A model generated the notes under the pieces. The model was given only the letters and a program-made list of their open reading frames with translations, was not told the DNA's origin and ran no database searches. The translations under genes and the position numbers were made by a program. Below, one piece after another: positions 1 through 11,264 of a stretch of DNA of 54,171 nucleotides. The stretch is from Chromera velia. Its lineage: Eukaryota > Sar > Chromeraceae. Each line of letters begins with the position of its first letter. Positions within the stretch are counted from its first letter, which is position 1. The DNA lies in contig JAHBMJ010000206.1 in the NCBI GenBank assembly GCA_018398765.1, forward strand, positions 1 through 54,171. Direction: 5' to 3'.

Positions 1-8
1 GTGGGGTT

Positions 9-90
9 GCGTGAGTGAGCGAGTGAGTGAGTGTGTGAGTGTGTGTGAGAGAGAATGTGACACTGAGTGAGTGACTGAGTGTCCGTGTTT
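9..90. repeat. GTGA/GTGT-rich simple repeat in intron
   Basis: Degenerate tetranucleotide and dinucleotide tract (GTGA, GTGT) at the window edge, inside the intron before the FAH exon. Confidence 0.7.
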
Positions 91-269
91 GTGTGTACGG
101 ATTTAAATCTTGCCCCATGTACTTGCCCCAAGCTTTCCATGATTGTCATCCACTCACTCATGCAAGACGTCTGACCTTTCCCAATCAACTGTCAACCACA
201 TCATCGGCCATGTCTGACTGCGACCCCCACGCGCATGCACACATTGAATTTCTACTCTACTCCATGCAG

Positions 270-839
270 CACCCCAACGACCCTATAGTGATCCCCCAAG
301 TCGCCTCAGACCCTCCAGAGGTCGACTACGAGTGCGAGCTGGCTGTGGTAATCGGGAAAGCATGCACGAACGTTCCCGTGGAGAGGGCTCTGGAGTACGT
401 GCTCGGGTATACGTGTGCAAACGATGTGACAGCCAGGAAGTGGCAGGGCAAGCGGGGGGGGGGGCAGTGGTGTCGTTCGAAGTGTTTTGATACATTTGCT
501 CCGTTGGGGCCTGCCCTGGTGCCGGGGGGGAGTGTGGCGAATCCGAACGATCTGTCGATCTCCACAGAGTTGAACGGGAAGATTATGCAGAAGTCAACGA
601 CTGGAGATATGGTTTTCTCAGTCGCTGAGCTGATCTCCTTTCTTTCTCAGGACACAACACTGCTTCCTGGAACTGTGATTCTGACAGGCACACCTGAGGG
701 CGTGGGATTCACCCGAGACCCCCCTGTGTACCTCTCTGCTGGGGATGTGGTGACAATCAACATTGGAGGGATTGGAAGTTTGACGAATGTGGTGGTGCAG
801 GCAGATGGGGGGGCAAAGGATAACAGCAGCAAACTGTGA
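270..839 (+). CDS. Fumarylacetoacetate hydrolase family protein (FAHD2-like), 3' exon, peroxisomal SKL end
   Basis: Only the last exon (189 codons) is in the window. It begins after an ATGCAG acceptor at 264-269 in phase 0, and the stop is TGA 837-839. The earlier exons lie upstream; 1-269 reads as intron. The frame carries the FAH-fold signature: the Glu-x-Glu metal ligands in [11 protein letters not shown], the ANDVTAR segment, [11 protein letters not shown], and [16 protein letters not shown], the classic family motif near the C-terminus. This matches the FAHD1/FAHD2 and bacterial hydroxyhepta-diene-dioate isomerase branch, Mg-dependent enzymes acting on oxaloacetate or acylpyruvate-type substrates; the exact substrate is unknown. 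The last residues are NSSKL, a canonical PTS1, so I infer a peroxisomal location, unlike the mitochondrial animal enzymes. No internal intron is needed. Confidence 0.88.
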   Translation, partial: HPNDPIVIPQVASDPPEVDYECELAVVIGKACTNVPVERALEYVLGYTCANDVTARKWQGKRGGGQWCRSKCFDTFAPLGPALVPGGSVANPNDLSISTELNGKIMQKSTTGDMVFSVAELISFLSQDTTLLPGTVILTGTPEGVGFTRDPPVYLSAGDVVTINIGGIGSLTNVVVQADGGAKDNSSKL

Positions 840-851
840 GCAGAACAGGCT

Positions 852-916
852 GACAGGCAGACAGACCGACAGACAGACCGACAGACAGACAGGCAGACAG
901 ACAGACAGACAGAGAA

Positions 917-949
<33 letters not shown>

Positions 950-952
950 GAA

Positions 953-1016
<64 letters not shown>

Positions 1017-1017
1017 C

Positions 1018-1056
<39 letters not shown>

Positions 1057-1162
1057 GGACGGACGGACGGACGGACGGAACGACAGACAGGCAGACAGAC
1101 AGACAGACAGACAGAGAAACAGCCAGACAGACAGACAGACAGACAGACACAGACAGACAGAC

Positions 1163-1193
<31 letters not shown>

Positions 1194-1290
1194 CAGACAG
1201 ACAGACAGACAGACAGCCCGACAAACAGACAGACAGACAGACAGACGGACGGACGGACGGACGGACGGACGGAACGACAGACGGGTGGAT
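852..1290. repeat. (ACAG)n tetranucleotide tract
   Basis: About 440 bp of ACAG units, with CAGAGAAA interruptions, ACCG variants and two blocks of ACGG (near 1053-1080 and 1241-1272). It starts only about 13 bp after the FAH stop codon, so it probably lies in the 3' UTR. It produces long open frames on both strands made only of DRQT or SVCL repeats; these are not genes. Confidence 0.95.
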
Positions 1291-1849
1291 GGACGGACAC
1301 ACAGGCAGTCTCGGTTGGACAGCTGGCAAAGGAATGGTAGAGAGGATTCAAAAAGTGACAGAGGGAAAAGATGAAGGATGGTTTGAAGCGGCTCCATTTT
1401 CTCTCTTCGCTGCATGACTCGGACTATCATGGCTTGGTCTGAGATGGGAAGGGCATTCATGCCTACTAAAACTTTTTGTGTCTAAAGATTTTTGAAGATG
1501 CAGACTCAAAGTCGGTGAAGTGAGGGCTTATACGGAATTCAAAAGCCTGCGTTTTTTTTTTGTTTGAACCAAGCCTGGATTTTGAACAATCTCTCTACTT
1601 GAAAGAAAACAAAAAAGACAAAAAGCGGTGTTTCATTTTTGAGTCTTTTGAGAGGCACATGCATGGAGCGAGAAACTGATGCATTTCAAAAGCACTCTCT
1701 GTTGTACCCTATCACTCATTCTTCAATTGAAGCAGCACATAACAGCCTGGACCTTCGTGGTGAGCAGTAATTACAGCTCGAGGACTTTAGCTTTGGTCGG
1801 TCTGGAAGGCATAAAAGTTTGACACTGCGTTTTGGTCTTTGAGTCATCC

Positions 1850-1867
1850 CCCCCCCCCCCNCCCCCC
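1850..1867. other. Poly-C run with one undetermined base
   Basis: A C homopolymer interrupted by a single N at 1861. The run length is uncertain, so any reading frame across it is unreliable. Confidence 0.95.
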
Positions 1868-1959
1868 TTGCATGTCTGCATGCGGTTGCATTCTGCGGTC
1901 TGGAATGTCCTGCCGCTGGGTTGTCCATGCTCCTGACAGTGACTTAGGCTTCGGTCTAA

Positions 1960-3780
1960 GATTTGACCCCTTACATCACTTAAATAAAATCAGCCAAGTT
2001 CTATAAATGTGCATGAAGGTTTACCTTAATTGTATGTGTTTTGTATCTATCGATGGGGTGGTATCTAGTGGTATCAAAAAAGCATGTAATCATTGTAAAG
2101 CAGCCAATTAGGCATGAGACGGTCATAGACTGTGACTAGGCCAGCACATTAAAAAAAAACTCACGATTTGATTTTTTTTTTTAATTTTAGACCAGATTCG
2201 TAAAAATATGGAAAAATTAGGATAGAGAACTAGAATTCATGATTCTGAACGTTTTCGCACTCAAAAATGAAAAAAAGATTTATCGTTTTGGTGATGTGCA
2301 CTTTCTCATTCAAAAACAAAAAAATGATATGAATAACAAAGAACAAAAAAAAAAATCTTTGTTATAGTCATATACATGCTAGTATACATGTTGTTTTATG
2401 TTGTTTATTAGGTTATTTAAGTATAAATTGTTACTTTAATTATGTAATACTAAAGTAAAGATATAGCTAGATGACAATTAACTGTTTTAAATATTTTTGG
2501 AATCTGATATGTAGAGTGTAGATTCTAACTAGTATTGCATTGTAATTTATAATGTTGGATTAAATATTTTCCAGTACATGACATTGATAAACAACTGTTA
2601 TTAAAGAATTTAATATCTATTATCTAATTATATAAAATCTTCTAAGAAGTGGTTGATAAGTAGTATGCAAGCGCATCCTAGCCTGGCGATACCGATACAG
2701 TCTGGGCCTGGCGAGCGCGGAATCTTAGTTTGGGACTAAACCGACCCAAAAACAATACCGGGTCCCAGTATGCCATTCCGGGGTAGTCCCATACAAAATT
2801 TTGAAAAATTCATATTCACGTTTTATAGGTATATACTGTGCCTGCCAGAGTGCTGGGATGCGAGTGTTTTTCAGCTGTTGCACAAAGACCATGACAAGGT
2901 TGCACAATTTAAGTTTTGCATAATTCAAAATTTAAAGTGTTGCACATGTTGTCTGCTTTGGTCGAATCAGTTAATTTGTTGAAGAAAAATGATAATAACT
3001 ACATGCATGCGGTGATTGTATTTTCTTAATTGTGCGGGACCTGGGCCGCCTGCCGTCGTGCGCGAATGCGCACGAACAAACTTGCATTAATACGCACATC
3101 GATGTTAATCTTACTATACTATACTCGCATCTGAGATGACTGCGTGGGTACCACCTGTGCAGAAATTTGTATTTTGGGACCAAATCATGTCCAAATCTTA
3201 CTAGCTTATAATTAACTAAGTAGTGATTTGTGCGCACATAGTTGCCATTCGGGCCCAACTGGAAGGGACATATAAAAATTTCTCTATACATAAGCCGGCC
3301 CCCACAATTACTCTGAAGCTTTTTAAACATCATTTTCCTTCGAAACTCAAGTTCACTTTACTTCACTTAAGTTGTACAAATCAATCTGCATACTGCATGG
3401 CAATTGTTGAATGAATGGTTGGCGGGTTCCCCGTCTCTCTGAGTAATAATGTCGTATATAGTGTTGCAAAAGAGGAGCGTGCATAAAAAGGCATCCCGAC
3501 ATGCGCCGCTCACGACGCCTCGAAAGAGAAGAACTTTTGTATGTGTCCCTCTTTCGCGACAACGGGAGTACCCACCACAACAACATCGGCGCGCAGCGCG
3601 CGCCCACTCTCGATGTACAAAAACGTATACAGCTTTATCTATAATTAATATATATTAATATAATAGAGCATGCATTCAATCATGCAGTTAATGTACGTGT
3701 ACACGTATACGTATCATTCGATCCGCTTCAAGTTCTGTACCAAGGAAGCGTATACGTCTGTATGAACACACGCATAGCAC
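1960..3780. other. AT-rich intergenic block, no gene seen
   Basis: Base composition falls sharply compared with the genes on either side. There are many A/T homopolymers, and no frame longer than about 120 codons. No splice-consistent exon or recognisable domain was found. A moderately GC-rich patch at 2680-2800 and another around 3040-3070 may be old inserted sequence. Such blocks elsewhere in this window hold transposon relics. Confidence 0.6.
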
Positions 3781-4368
3781 TCGATGTTTATTTAGACACT
3801 ACGCCGACAGCCGACGGAGCTTTTGTCACGTCCGCCATTTGTGGTCCTTTCTCCTCTTGGAAGGAAGTTTGTTGATGAGCGCACGTCTGAGAGAAGACCG
3901 GTAGCCCTCACAGATGATCATGAAGAGGCTCGATCGATCCGCAGGGAAAGGGGACAGTGTCTGATCATTCCCCTATTGGCATCATTCGGTCACCTTCTCA
4001 TACTGCGGCTGGAAGGATCGGCATGAAAGGGGTCAGTGCACTGTGCTTTCTGTTTAGGTCGAGAGACAGTTCCACTGTCTGCAAGAATGCTGTCGATCGT
4101 TGTCCTACTGCAGACGTGCAATCCCCTGGCAACCTACGCATGGCATCTGTGTGTCAGACTGTATTATCCACGTGACCTTGAGTGCGAACTTGCTTCCGCT
4201 GTACTTGTGGAGAAGGATCGATGGTCCCAATGCAAAAGTATTTTCATGGAGCACTCAGAGTGTTTTCAGACTGATTGAACCAAACGCATGCATGCATCCC
4301 TTCCCTGTGTGTGATACCAGCAGGCCAGTGGACAAAGGCGGAGAGACCAGTTTGGACAGTCATCATCA

Positions 4369-7300
4369 ATGGGAAAAGAGAGGGAAAGGGAGAGAGATCC
4401 GGGGGCCTCGCGAAGACAGAGAGGGCCTTCACGGGAGAGAAGTGTTTCGCCTTCCATGTATGCCTCTGAGGCTGCCCAGTCTGTCTATGCGAATGCGAGC
4501 AGGGACAGAGAAAGAGAGAGGGGTCGAGAGAGGACGAGTACTTCGTCTTCTAGGAACATGAGAGAAAGGACGGGACCCAAGGAAAGGGAGCAGGCGTCAC
4601 CCTACAGATCTCCCCAGGCCGCGCCCCCATCTAAAGGTCTCTACTCGAAGCTTCTCTCTGCCTCTTCCAACAACGTCCATAAACCGAAGAAAAAACCAAC
4701 AAACTCCCATTTGAACTCATCCCAGCACTCTGCCAGCACACCCTCTCTCTCTTGTGTAGAGTGTGTGAAGGAGAAAATCAAGCACAAAGTTCTGAACCTC
4801 TTAGACCAAGAGTATCAAAAATCGAACGACGATCACATACGCGAGTTCTCTTCAAATGTCGCACAGCTTTTTGAAGAGAAACCTGTCCTTGCCTCAAGAG
4901 CAAACACATCAGATTCAAAGAGCCGAACAACTCATTCAGGCAGAGACCCCGAAAAGCTATCCAGACACCCCACCAGAGAGAGGGACACAAGGCCAGGCCC
5001 AACAAAGCATGCAGGGGGGGGGCCCAGATCGAGGCCTAACACTTCACCGGACCACTCAGGGGGCATGCCGAGGCCCCCTCTTCCCCCTTCTTCTCAGGCT
5101 CTCCCCCGCCCTGAGACCCGTGCGGGGGGTCCGTCTCGGAGGGAAAGGGCAGACGCGCTGCGGAGCCAGTGGGCTGCCCAGACAGGCACTCGGGCTGTTC
5201 CCCTTCCAGTTCGACAACCCGCACCCAGTCCCCCAAGCAGTCACTTTCCAGACCATCACTACGTCCAGTCCTCCTCAGTAGCCTCTCCTGGCTTCGCTCC
5301 CTCTCCTGCAGCCCCTGGGAGTGCTTGGGGAGTCACAAGCGCCTCCACACCTCCAAGTGGGGGGCCCAGTTTCAGTGGCCCCATCAGACCGGGGTGGGAG
5401 TTTGTAGAGCAGTACGTGGAGGCCCCCACCGCCACAGAGCCACGAGGGGGCCCCGGCAGAGGAAGTGCTGGTGCCTCACTTCCCCCTGTCGTGCCTCCTC
5501 CGGCTCCTTTGAAGAGAGCCCCTCCCCCCTGCAGTCCCTTTTCAAGTCCCGCCCCTGTGGCGTCCCGTGAAAGAGAACCTGTGAGCCAAACGGGAGGATC
5601 CAACCGGAGAGTTCTGCACTGGAGAGAGGGCAGGGCAGATTCTGCACACGCAGCAGGATGTCCGGACTGTGCAAGAGAAAAGGAGGAGGCAGACAAGGAG
5701 AAGCAAAAAGAGAACCCCGCAAACCAATCCCATCCATGGCAACTGAAGTCTGCTTCCTGTCGGGAGTGCGACAAGGAGGAAGTCCAATTCAAGAGGAGAG
5801 AGCCGCCTGCAGCAGCACAACAAACCCCGTGCCTGTGTCTCCATCACCCCACACTACCCAATCAAGGAGGCCTGCCTCCCTCCTACACAGACATCAAACG
5901 TCCAGAGCCAATCCCAACCCCCCCACCCCCCTGTCCCTGCTGCCAGCCCCCTCGGTTTGTTCACAGAATAGATAGAGAGCCCGCAGTACCGTTCTGCGAC
6001 CCATGCGACGAGGCGTCGTGTCCAGTCCCTGAGGGGCACTTGTGCAGTAAAAAGCCCTACCTCCCTCTCCCTGAGGGCATCCACCCTGTGAAGGGAACCT
6101 TCAAAGGCCCGGTCTCCATACAGGAGATGGCTTTGAAGCTGGGACTTCACGAAGAGCAGCGCACGGAGCGTGCAATGATTGCAGCTCCTGACCGAGCTAA
6201 ACAAGCAGGGGACCTCCCGGCTGTCTTGCTGCGACACCTACAAGCTCTCAAGCAGGAGGAGGGGGGAGGTTGCCCTGAGTTAAATCATCCAATTCGAAAT
6301 CAGGAGTTTCTCACAGTCGGGACTGCGAATGCTCAGTTGACTCCCTTTGTTTCTTTCGGTCACCCATACGATGTTCCTCGACCGAAATCGCCTGCTGAGA
6401 AACATTACGAAGAGACCGCTATGTGGAGACTCAATAACCCTTCAGTCACTCAGCGTGACTCCATCTTAGAGCAGCCACAATTGCAGAACCCCCCACCCCC
6501 TCAAGGCACTCAGGAGGGGGGTGAGCAAAGTACAGCAAACCAGAGCTCATGTCCCCCTCAACCCGCACAGAGAACTTTCACCTCACAACCCGGGACCGCC
6601 ACTTCGTATGTAAGGACAACAGCAGCGCCCTCCTCCTCCTCCAAGAATCCACCCGCCCCCGTTGCTCACTATACAGTTGCTGTATTTGACAGCAAAGAGC
6701 GGCAAGCGTTTGCACGAAAGTCGATGACGTCAATCAAGAAGACCTCAGGTTCCCTACCCTCCTCAGTCAATGATACCCCCGGAGGATTCGAGAGAGAGAC
6801 AGGTGCCGCTCTCTCTCTCATGCCTCCTCCTCCCGCCTGTTGCCCTGCCGATGCTGTGGAGCCCCAACGACCCAAGGGTCTCTTTCCGGACACTTATATC
6901 TCCCCGTTCTCTCACACAGACGCGGGGGCAGTTCTAGGGACGTTCTCGACCCGCCCTGAGAACAGGCACATTGCCACTTGGGATGGGGTGGACCGATTTG
7001 TGTTGGACAAGAGAGGAAGAATGGGCCCCCTTCTAGTCCCGCAAGGCAGTCATGGGTCCTCCTTACCTCCGAACGTCTCCATGTCCACCACGCAAGGGGG
7101 GGCCCTTGGGAGACCCACCCCTCGTTCGCTGATAGGACCTGACGCAAGCAGAAGGCCAGAGCCTGCTCAGGATGGCATCGCGATTTTCGATTCTCGCGCT
7201 ATGCGCATGTTAATAAAGGAGCAAGAGGACCGGACGCGGGAGGACAGGACGAAGCCTGAAGTTTCGTTCTTTCAGAAGGCCCTCCGTTTGCCTTCTAATG

Positions 7301-7551
7301 CACAGACGGCCAAGGTCCAAACAGTCCAGCCTGTGGGGGGGCTGGTCAAAGGGAAGTCGTCATTGGGCATCGGCATGGAGGCAGGGGGAGATAGAGGGGG
7401 AGAGGCACTGCAAGAAGAAAATAGAAAGGATGAAAAGGAGCCGACAAAACCAAAAATGCAGCCACAGGAAGTGTTTCAGAGAAGCAACACCAATACTCCT
7501 GCTAAATCCTGGTTCCGCAGTTTATTTGGCCTGGATGGAAGAGAAGGATGA
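4369..7551 (+). CDS. Orphan 1060-aa Pro/Ser-rich protein with CxxC pairs and repeated FDS motif
   Basis: One uninterrupted 3.18 kb frame. The ATG at 4369 is the first after an in-frame TGA at 4312-4314. I do not recognise a family. Residues 1-60 are Arg/Glu/Ser-rich. CxxC followed by a charged tail recurs near residues 129 (CVECVKEK), 430 (CPDCAREKEE) and 464 (CRECDKEE), with more Cys pairs at about 522 and 543; metal binding is possible. Long Pro-rich linkers separate short ordered blocks: about 575-600 (HPVKGTFKGPVSIQEMALKL), 640-700, 860-920, and a twice-used motif VAVFDS (near 770) and IAIFDS (near 937), each followed by a basic helix. The C-terminus is KSWFRSLFGLDGREG. There is no signal peptide or membrane segment. 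The composition suggests a scaffold or cytoskeletal adaptor, but this is inference. An AATAAA lies 4 nt after the stop. Confidence 0.8.
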   Translation: MGKERERERDPGASRRQRGPSRERSVSPSMYASEAAQSVYANASRDRERERGRERTSTSSSRNMRERTGPKEREQASPYRSPQAAPPSKGLYSKLLSASSNNVHKPKKKPTNSHLNSSQHSASTPSLSCVECVKEKIKHKVLNLLDQEYQKSNDDHIREFSSNVAQLFEEKPVLASRANTSDSKSRTTHSGRDPEKLSRHPTRERDTRPGPTKHAGGGPRSRPNTSPDHSGGMPRPPLPPSSQALPRPETRAGGPSRRERADALRSQWAAQTGTRAVPLPVRQPAPSPPSSHFPDHHYVQSSSVASPGFAPSPAAPGSAWGVTSASTPPSGGPSFSGPIRPGWEFVEQYVEAPTATEPRGGPGRGSAGASLPPVVPPPAPLKRAPPPCSPFSSPAPVASREREPVSQTGGSNRRVLHWREGRADSAHAAGCPDCAREKEEADKEKQKENPANQSHPWQLKSASCRECDKEEVQFKRREPPAAAQQTPCLCLHHPTLPNQGGLPPSYTDIKRPEPIPTPPPPCPCCQPPRFVHRIDREPAVPFCDPCDEASCPVPEGHLCSKKPYLPLPEGIHPVKGTFKGPVSIQEMALKLGLHEEQRTERAMIAAPDRAKQAGDLPAVLLRHLQALKQEEGGGCPELNHPIRNQEFLTVGTANAQLTPFVSFGHPYDVPRPKSPAEKHYEETAMWRLNNPSVTQRDSILEQPQLQNPPPPQGTQEGGEQSTANQSSCPPQPAQRTFTSQPGTATSYVRTTAAPSSSSKNPPAPVAHYTVAVFDSKERQAFARKSMTSIKKTSGSLPSSVNDTPGGFERETGAALSLMPPPPACCPADAVEPQRPKGLFPDTYISPFSHTDAGAVLGTFSTRPENRHIATWDGVDRFVLDKRGRMGPLLVPQGSHGSSLPPNVSMSTTQGGALGRPTPRSLIGPDASRRPEPAQDGIAIFDSRAMRMLIKEQEDRTREDRTKPEVSFFQKALRLPSNAQTAKVQTVQPVGGLVKGKSSLGIGMEAGGDRGGEALQEENRKDEKEPTKPKMQPQEVFQRSNTNTPAKSWFRSLFGLDGREG

Positions 7552-7554
7552 ATG

Positions 7555-7560
7555 AATAAA
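7555..7560 (+). terminator. AATAAA polyadenylation-type signal
   Basis: Canonical hexamer 4 nt after the TGA of the 1060-aa gene. That is unusually close for a functional signal, so it may be coincidental; the transcript could end further downstream. Confidence 0.3.
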
Positions 7561-7561
7561 T

Positions 7562-8990
7562 GATTGAAATCCCTTTAGGCCGCAGTGAAAAAAGAGATGG
7601 ATCAGAAGGGAGTTAAGTTGTACCAGTGGTGAAGAGGAAGGTCAAAAGGATCAAGACAGGAACACCTTTACGAGCACTTTTAATGAAGAAACGTGGTCCA
7701 GCGCTTATGCAACTGCCCACATGTATTGAGGTCACCTCTATAGGGTCACCTTCTATTCCTCCTGTCTGTAGCTCATGTACAATGACTACGAATGATTAAA
7801 TAAGAGGCCAAGGCAACACTTCACCCTTAGTAGACCTCACCACTTGCATATTTATTGCTATCTGACAACTGTGCAAACAACTGTGGTTTATCAATCTCCA
7901 GCCCACTCTCTTATGCTCTTTCCAAGTCTTTGCTAAATTTTCAAGTTGATAGCTATGTTACTATACTAGTCTATTACTAGTCTAATACTAGACTTAGTAG
8001 TAAGGCTCAAGGTATAAATCTACATTCAAAAAAAAAACATTTATTCCTACAAGTTAGTAAGGCTACAACCATTTTTATGAGTTACTAGTATCTAGATGCC
8101 AGTTAGTTATAGGCCAAATTTTGATAGTTATCATCATCTCTCATTAAAATAATTTAATTAAAACTAATGATTTTATTATAATCATTATTTGAGTTATCAC
8201 AATCCAACATTTGTGCAACACTCAGGCTTACAATACATAGTACGTACTAGAGTACGTATTGTAACTTCTAAACTGTCACTAGTCTGTCAGACTAAACAAC
8301 ACTGTCATGGTGACCTCTATAAGACAAAACGGCGACAGTGCTCAAAAGTACCAATACTAGTAAATTACTTAATTATCACTTCAAAGTTAAGTTATCACTT
8401 ATAGTATAGTTGGTAAATAAAAAGAAATAACTTGAAAAGACTGGCCAAGGTTTGGATAGTTATAGTATTAATTATTATCTTTTTTAATTCTCTAGTTAAT
8501 TCTACTGCTAAATGTTTATAAGAAATAAGTAATAGTTAAGAAACATTAGATTCAGTTGTTTGAAAAAGCGTGATAAATCTATATCGTAACTAATCGCAAC
8601 CCATATATATATATATATCTATATATATATATATATAAGAGCGTCAAAAAGCCTAGGAAAAAACACTAAGACGTTATACAAACACGATAATAATATGTCA
8701 CAATTGCAGTGACGATTGCTAAGATGATTGATGATTTCAGATCGAGTATGTCACTCATTAAAACTGAAGCTGTTTAAAGCTGTTTTTGAACCTTTCAACC
8801 CGACTTAGCTTCATCACTTCAAAGTGAACCTTGAACCTTCACTCAATCTAGCAAACCTTGATCAAACCTTTTCTCATTGGCCTCAGAGACAGATTTGATT
8901 GCACATGCTCACCCGGATGCTGAATGAACATGGGATGAGTCTCGAGTGAGAGAAGGATCCTTATTTATTATAATCGATCGAAAATCCACT
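7562..8990. other. AT-rich intergenic block, no gene seen
   Basis: Low-GC spacer with many ACTAGT-like words around 7955-8090 and 8230-8360 and a (TA)n tract at 8602-8637. No plausible coding exon was found. The final part (about 8960-8992) may be the 3' UTR of a minus-strand transcript, because it carries AATAAA on that strand at about 8962-8969. Confidence 0.55.
8602..8637. repeat. (TA)n microsatellite
   Basis: Two runs of alternating TA split by a single C. Confidence 0.9.
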
Positions 8991-8992
8991 TA

Positions 8993-9111
8993 CTAACCAT
9001 TTGATCCAGGTCTTTCTTCAGTGTTCCACTCACAAAGACCAAAGAACGCCGTAAGGAGAGGCAGGAGAGCGAAGACCACCAGAACGCCCAGTAGCACCCT
9101 CGAACTGATCA
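8993..9111 (-). CDS. Possible terminal exon with a hydrophobic tail segment (partial)
   Basis: On the minus strand an exon-like stretch follows an AG at 9113-9112 and encodes SRVLLGVLVVFALLPLLTAF followed by a short polar tail, with TAG at 8995-8993. The ~20-residue hydrophobic segment near the C-terminus would suit a tail-anchored protein. A minus-strand AATAAA at about 8962-8969 sits where a poly-A signal should be. The acceptor (GATCAG) is not the local TGCAG type, and I could not find the upstream exons, so this is tentative. No family can be named. Confidence 0.25.
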
Positions 9112-10427
9112 CGCAGGTGTGCATACAAATGCACACACACAGGCAGGCACACACTGGGTCCTGCTTGCCTGTCTGATTTCTTCTTTCCCTTCTCCCTTAA
9201 GTTCCTTTGCCTACTGACAAGAGTCAACAAGGCAAACCAACAAGGGTGCTCTCTTCTGCCCTCCCTTTTTTTCTTCTTTGTTTGTCTGTCTGACTTCTGG
9301 ACACATCCTTTGTTGGCGTGAGGGAGCAGCGAAAAACAATTTGAAAGAATTGGAAACATGTGTTTCAATACATGCAGACGACTTCACGGAGACGTTCTTT
9401 CTCTCTTTTATGTTTTCCCTCTTTCTGTCGTTTTTTGTCCTTTCTTTTCCGCTTTTTGGTCGCCTTCACTCGCGAAGGCCAGGCGGCAAGCGACAGAAGA
9501 GATCGACAGCTGGGAGAAACTCGGAGGAAATCAACTAAAGTCTCTTCCTTCCATCCTTCCCTTGCCAGCGACCCTGCAGGCCCTTCTATTTCTTCGGCTT
9601 TCCCTTTGGGAATTTCCCTTTGGGAAACCGTTCGTTGTTTTTCGTATCCATGACGCCGACTTGGCTCACATGGACCACATAAGAAAAGGCAAACGAGACT
9701 GAGAGGAATTTCCGTCTGCCGCTATTCTTCTATCTCTGCCTTTAATTAGTTCACGCTTTCCTCATCCTAGCAGAGATTTCCCCTGCATGTGTCTCGATCG
9801 TTCTTAGGTGAATTCTCTTCTTAAAAAATTCTAATGCAGAGGCAGAGACGGCCCATGCACAATTAATGTTCTTTCGCTCTGCTTCGGAAGGAATACATCA
9901 AAATTTGCCTCTCACCGAGTCTTCTTTCTACGTCTTTTCTTCTTTGTGTTCAACTCTTATTCTTGTCACAATCCGTCTCTTTTCTTTCTCTTCTCTTTTG
10001 TGCCTTGAGTTCCTACAGGAATCTCACGGGAAGAGGAAAGGTGAAGGTTCTCCTTTTTGGTTGAAAAATCGGTCAGAAGAGAAAGACGCCAGACGGGGGG
10101 GGCAACAAACAGCGTACACAGACTGCATGCCGGCCTGACTTACCAATTTCCCGCTCTCCCGTTGAGTCTGCCCCCCCACTCGCATAGGAAAAAAAAAACT
10201 GTCATGCATCGGCGGTGCAGAAAGCTACGGGACCCACTCCCGCCACTGAACAAACATGTGCAGAAACAGTAATGCACCACCCTTGCACTGTCACGGAATC
10301 TACCCGTGAAGCAGACGGCAGCACTGGCCGTCCTGTTCGGCTCTCTGTCTTTGTCTTTGTCTCCCCCCTTGTCTGCAAGTTGTTGTGCGGGAGAGTAGGG
10401 GTCTAGAGAGTCTCGACGTGGGGCCAC

Positions 10428-10489
<62 letters not shown>

Positions 10490-10548
10490 ACACACAGAGA
10501 TACACAAACACACACATACATACAGAGAGAGACACACACACACACACA

Positions 10549-10625
<77 letters not shown>

Positions 10626-10666
10626 GCAGAGAGAGAGACAGAAAGACACACACACATATACAGAGA

Positions 10667-10714
<48 letters not shown>
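10428..10714. repeat. Compound (GA)n / (CA)n microsatellite
   Basis: Alternating GA and CA blocks, almost 290 bp of pure simple sequence. It yields spurious RERERE, THTHTH and SLSLCVCV frames on both strands. Confidence 0.97.
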
Positions 10715-10717
<3 letters not shown>

Positions 10718-10857
10718 TTCTTCCTTTCGTTCTTTCTTTTTTACATTCAGTCAGAAGACATTGAAGGCCCCTTCCCCAGTCTGTCCTACAGAAGAAGCGA
10801 CAGACGGAAGGGAAGGGAAAGCAACGGAAAGACGCGTAGGAAGAGAGGGGGGGGTGA

Positions 10858-11264
10858 AGATCAACGAGTGGAACTTTTCAACGGGCACTCATTGCTCAAA
10901 ACTCAGACACGCAAGCACTCATCTGCATGGAGCAGCAGGAAATCGAACTTTCCCATCATATGTTTTTCCTCCTTCACACACAGCCAGAGACGAGCCTGAC
11001 CAGAGGCCATCCATCAGTCAGTCAGTCTGTCAGAATACATGGAGGGCTGACTGGCCTGGCTGTCCGACAGAAGAAGCGAGAGAGGAAAGGGAAGGGAAGG
11101 GAAAGCAAGGGAAAGATGCGTGCCCAGAGAATTCAAGCAGACAGGCAGGCAGTCGCAGGAGAGGAGGGACAGACGACCAGTCAACCGATCCCCTTCAGAA
11201 GTCTTCCTGACCGCTCACGCCGCCTCCTTTCATATCTGCAGAGCTGGTGTTCTCCTTCCCTCCG
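10858..11264 (+). repeat. Direct duplication, copy A
   Basis: About 407 bp that recurs in the same orientation at 12858-13315, both starting at AGATCAACGAGTGG. The copies differ by scattered substitutions and a few indels. A partial extra copy of the TCCxACAGAAGAAGCG / AAGGGAAAGCAA segment lies just upstream at about 10776-10852. No homology to a known element was recognised. Confidence 0.9.

Noticed and set aside
618-1460. Long minus-strand frames (up to 280 codons) of SVCLSVCL repeats
   Set aside because: They translate the ACAG tetranucleotide tract in frames without stops; no real protein composition.
10140-10999. Overlapping frames of CVCV/SLSL and RERE/THTH on both strands
   Set aside because: Pure products of GA and CA microsatellites.
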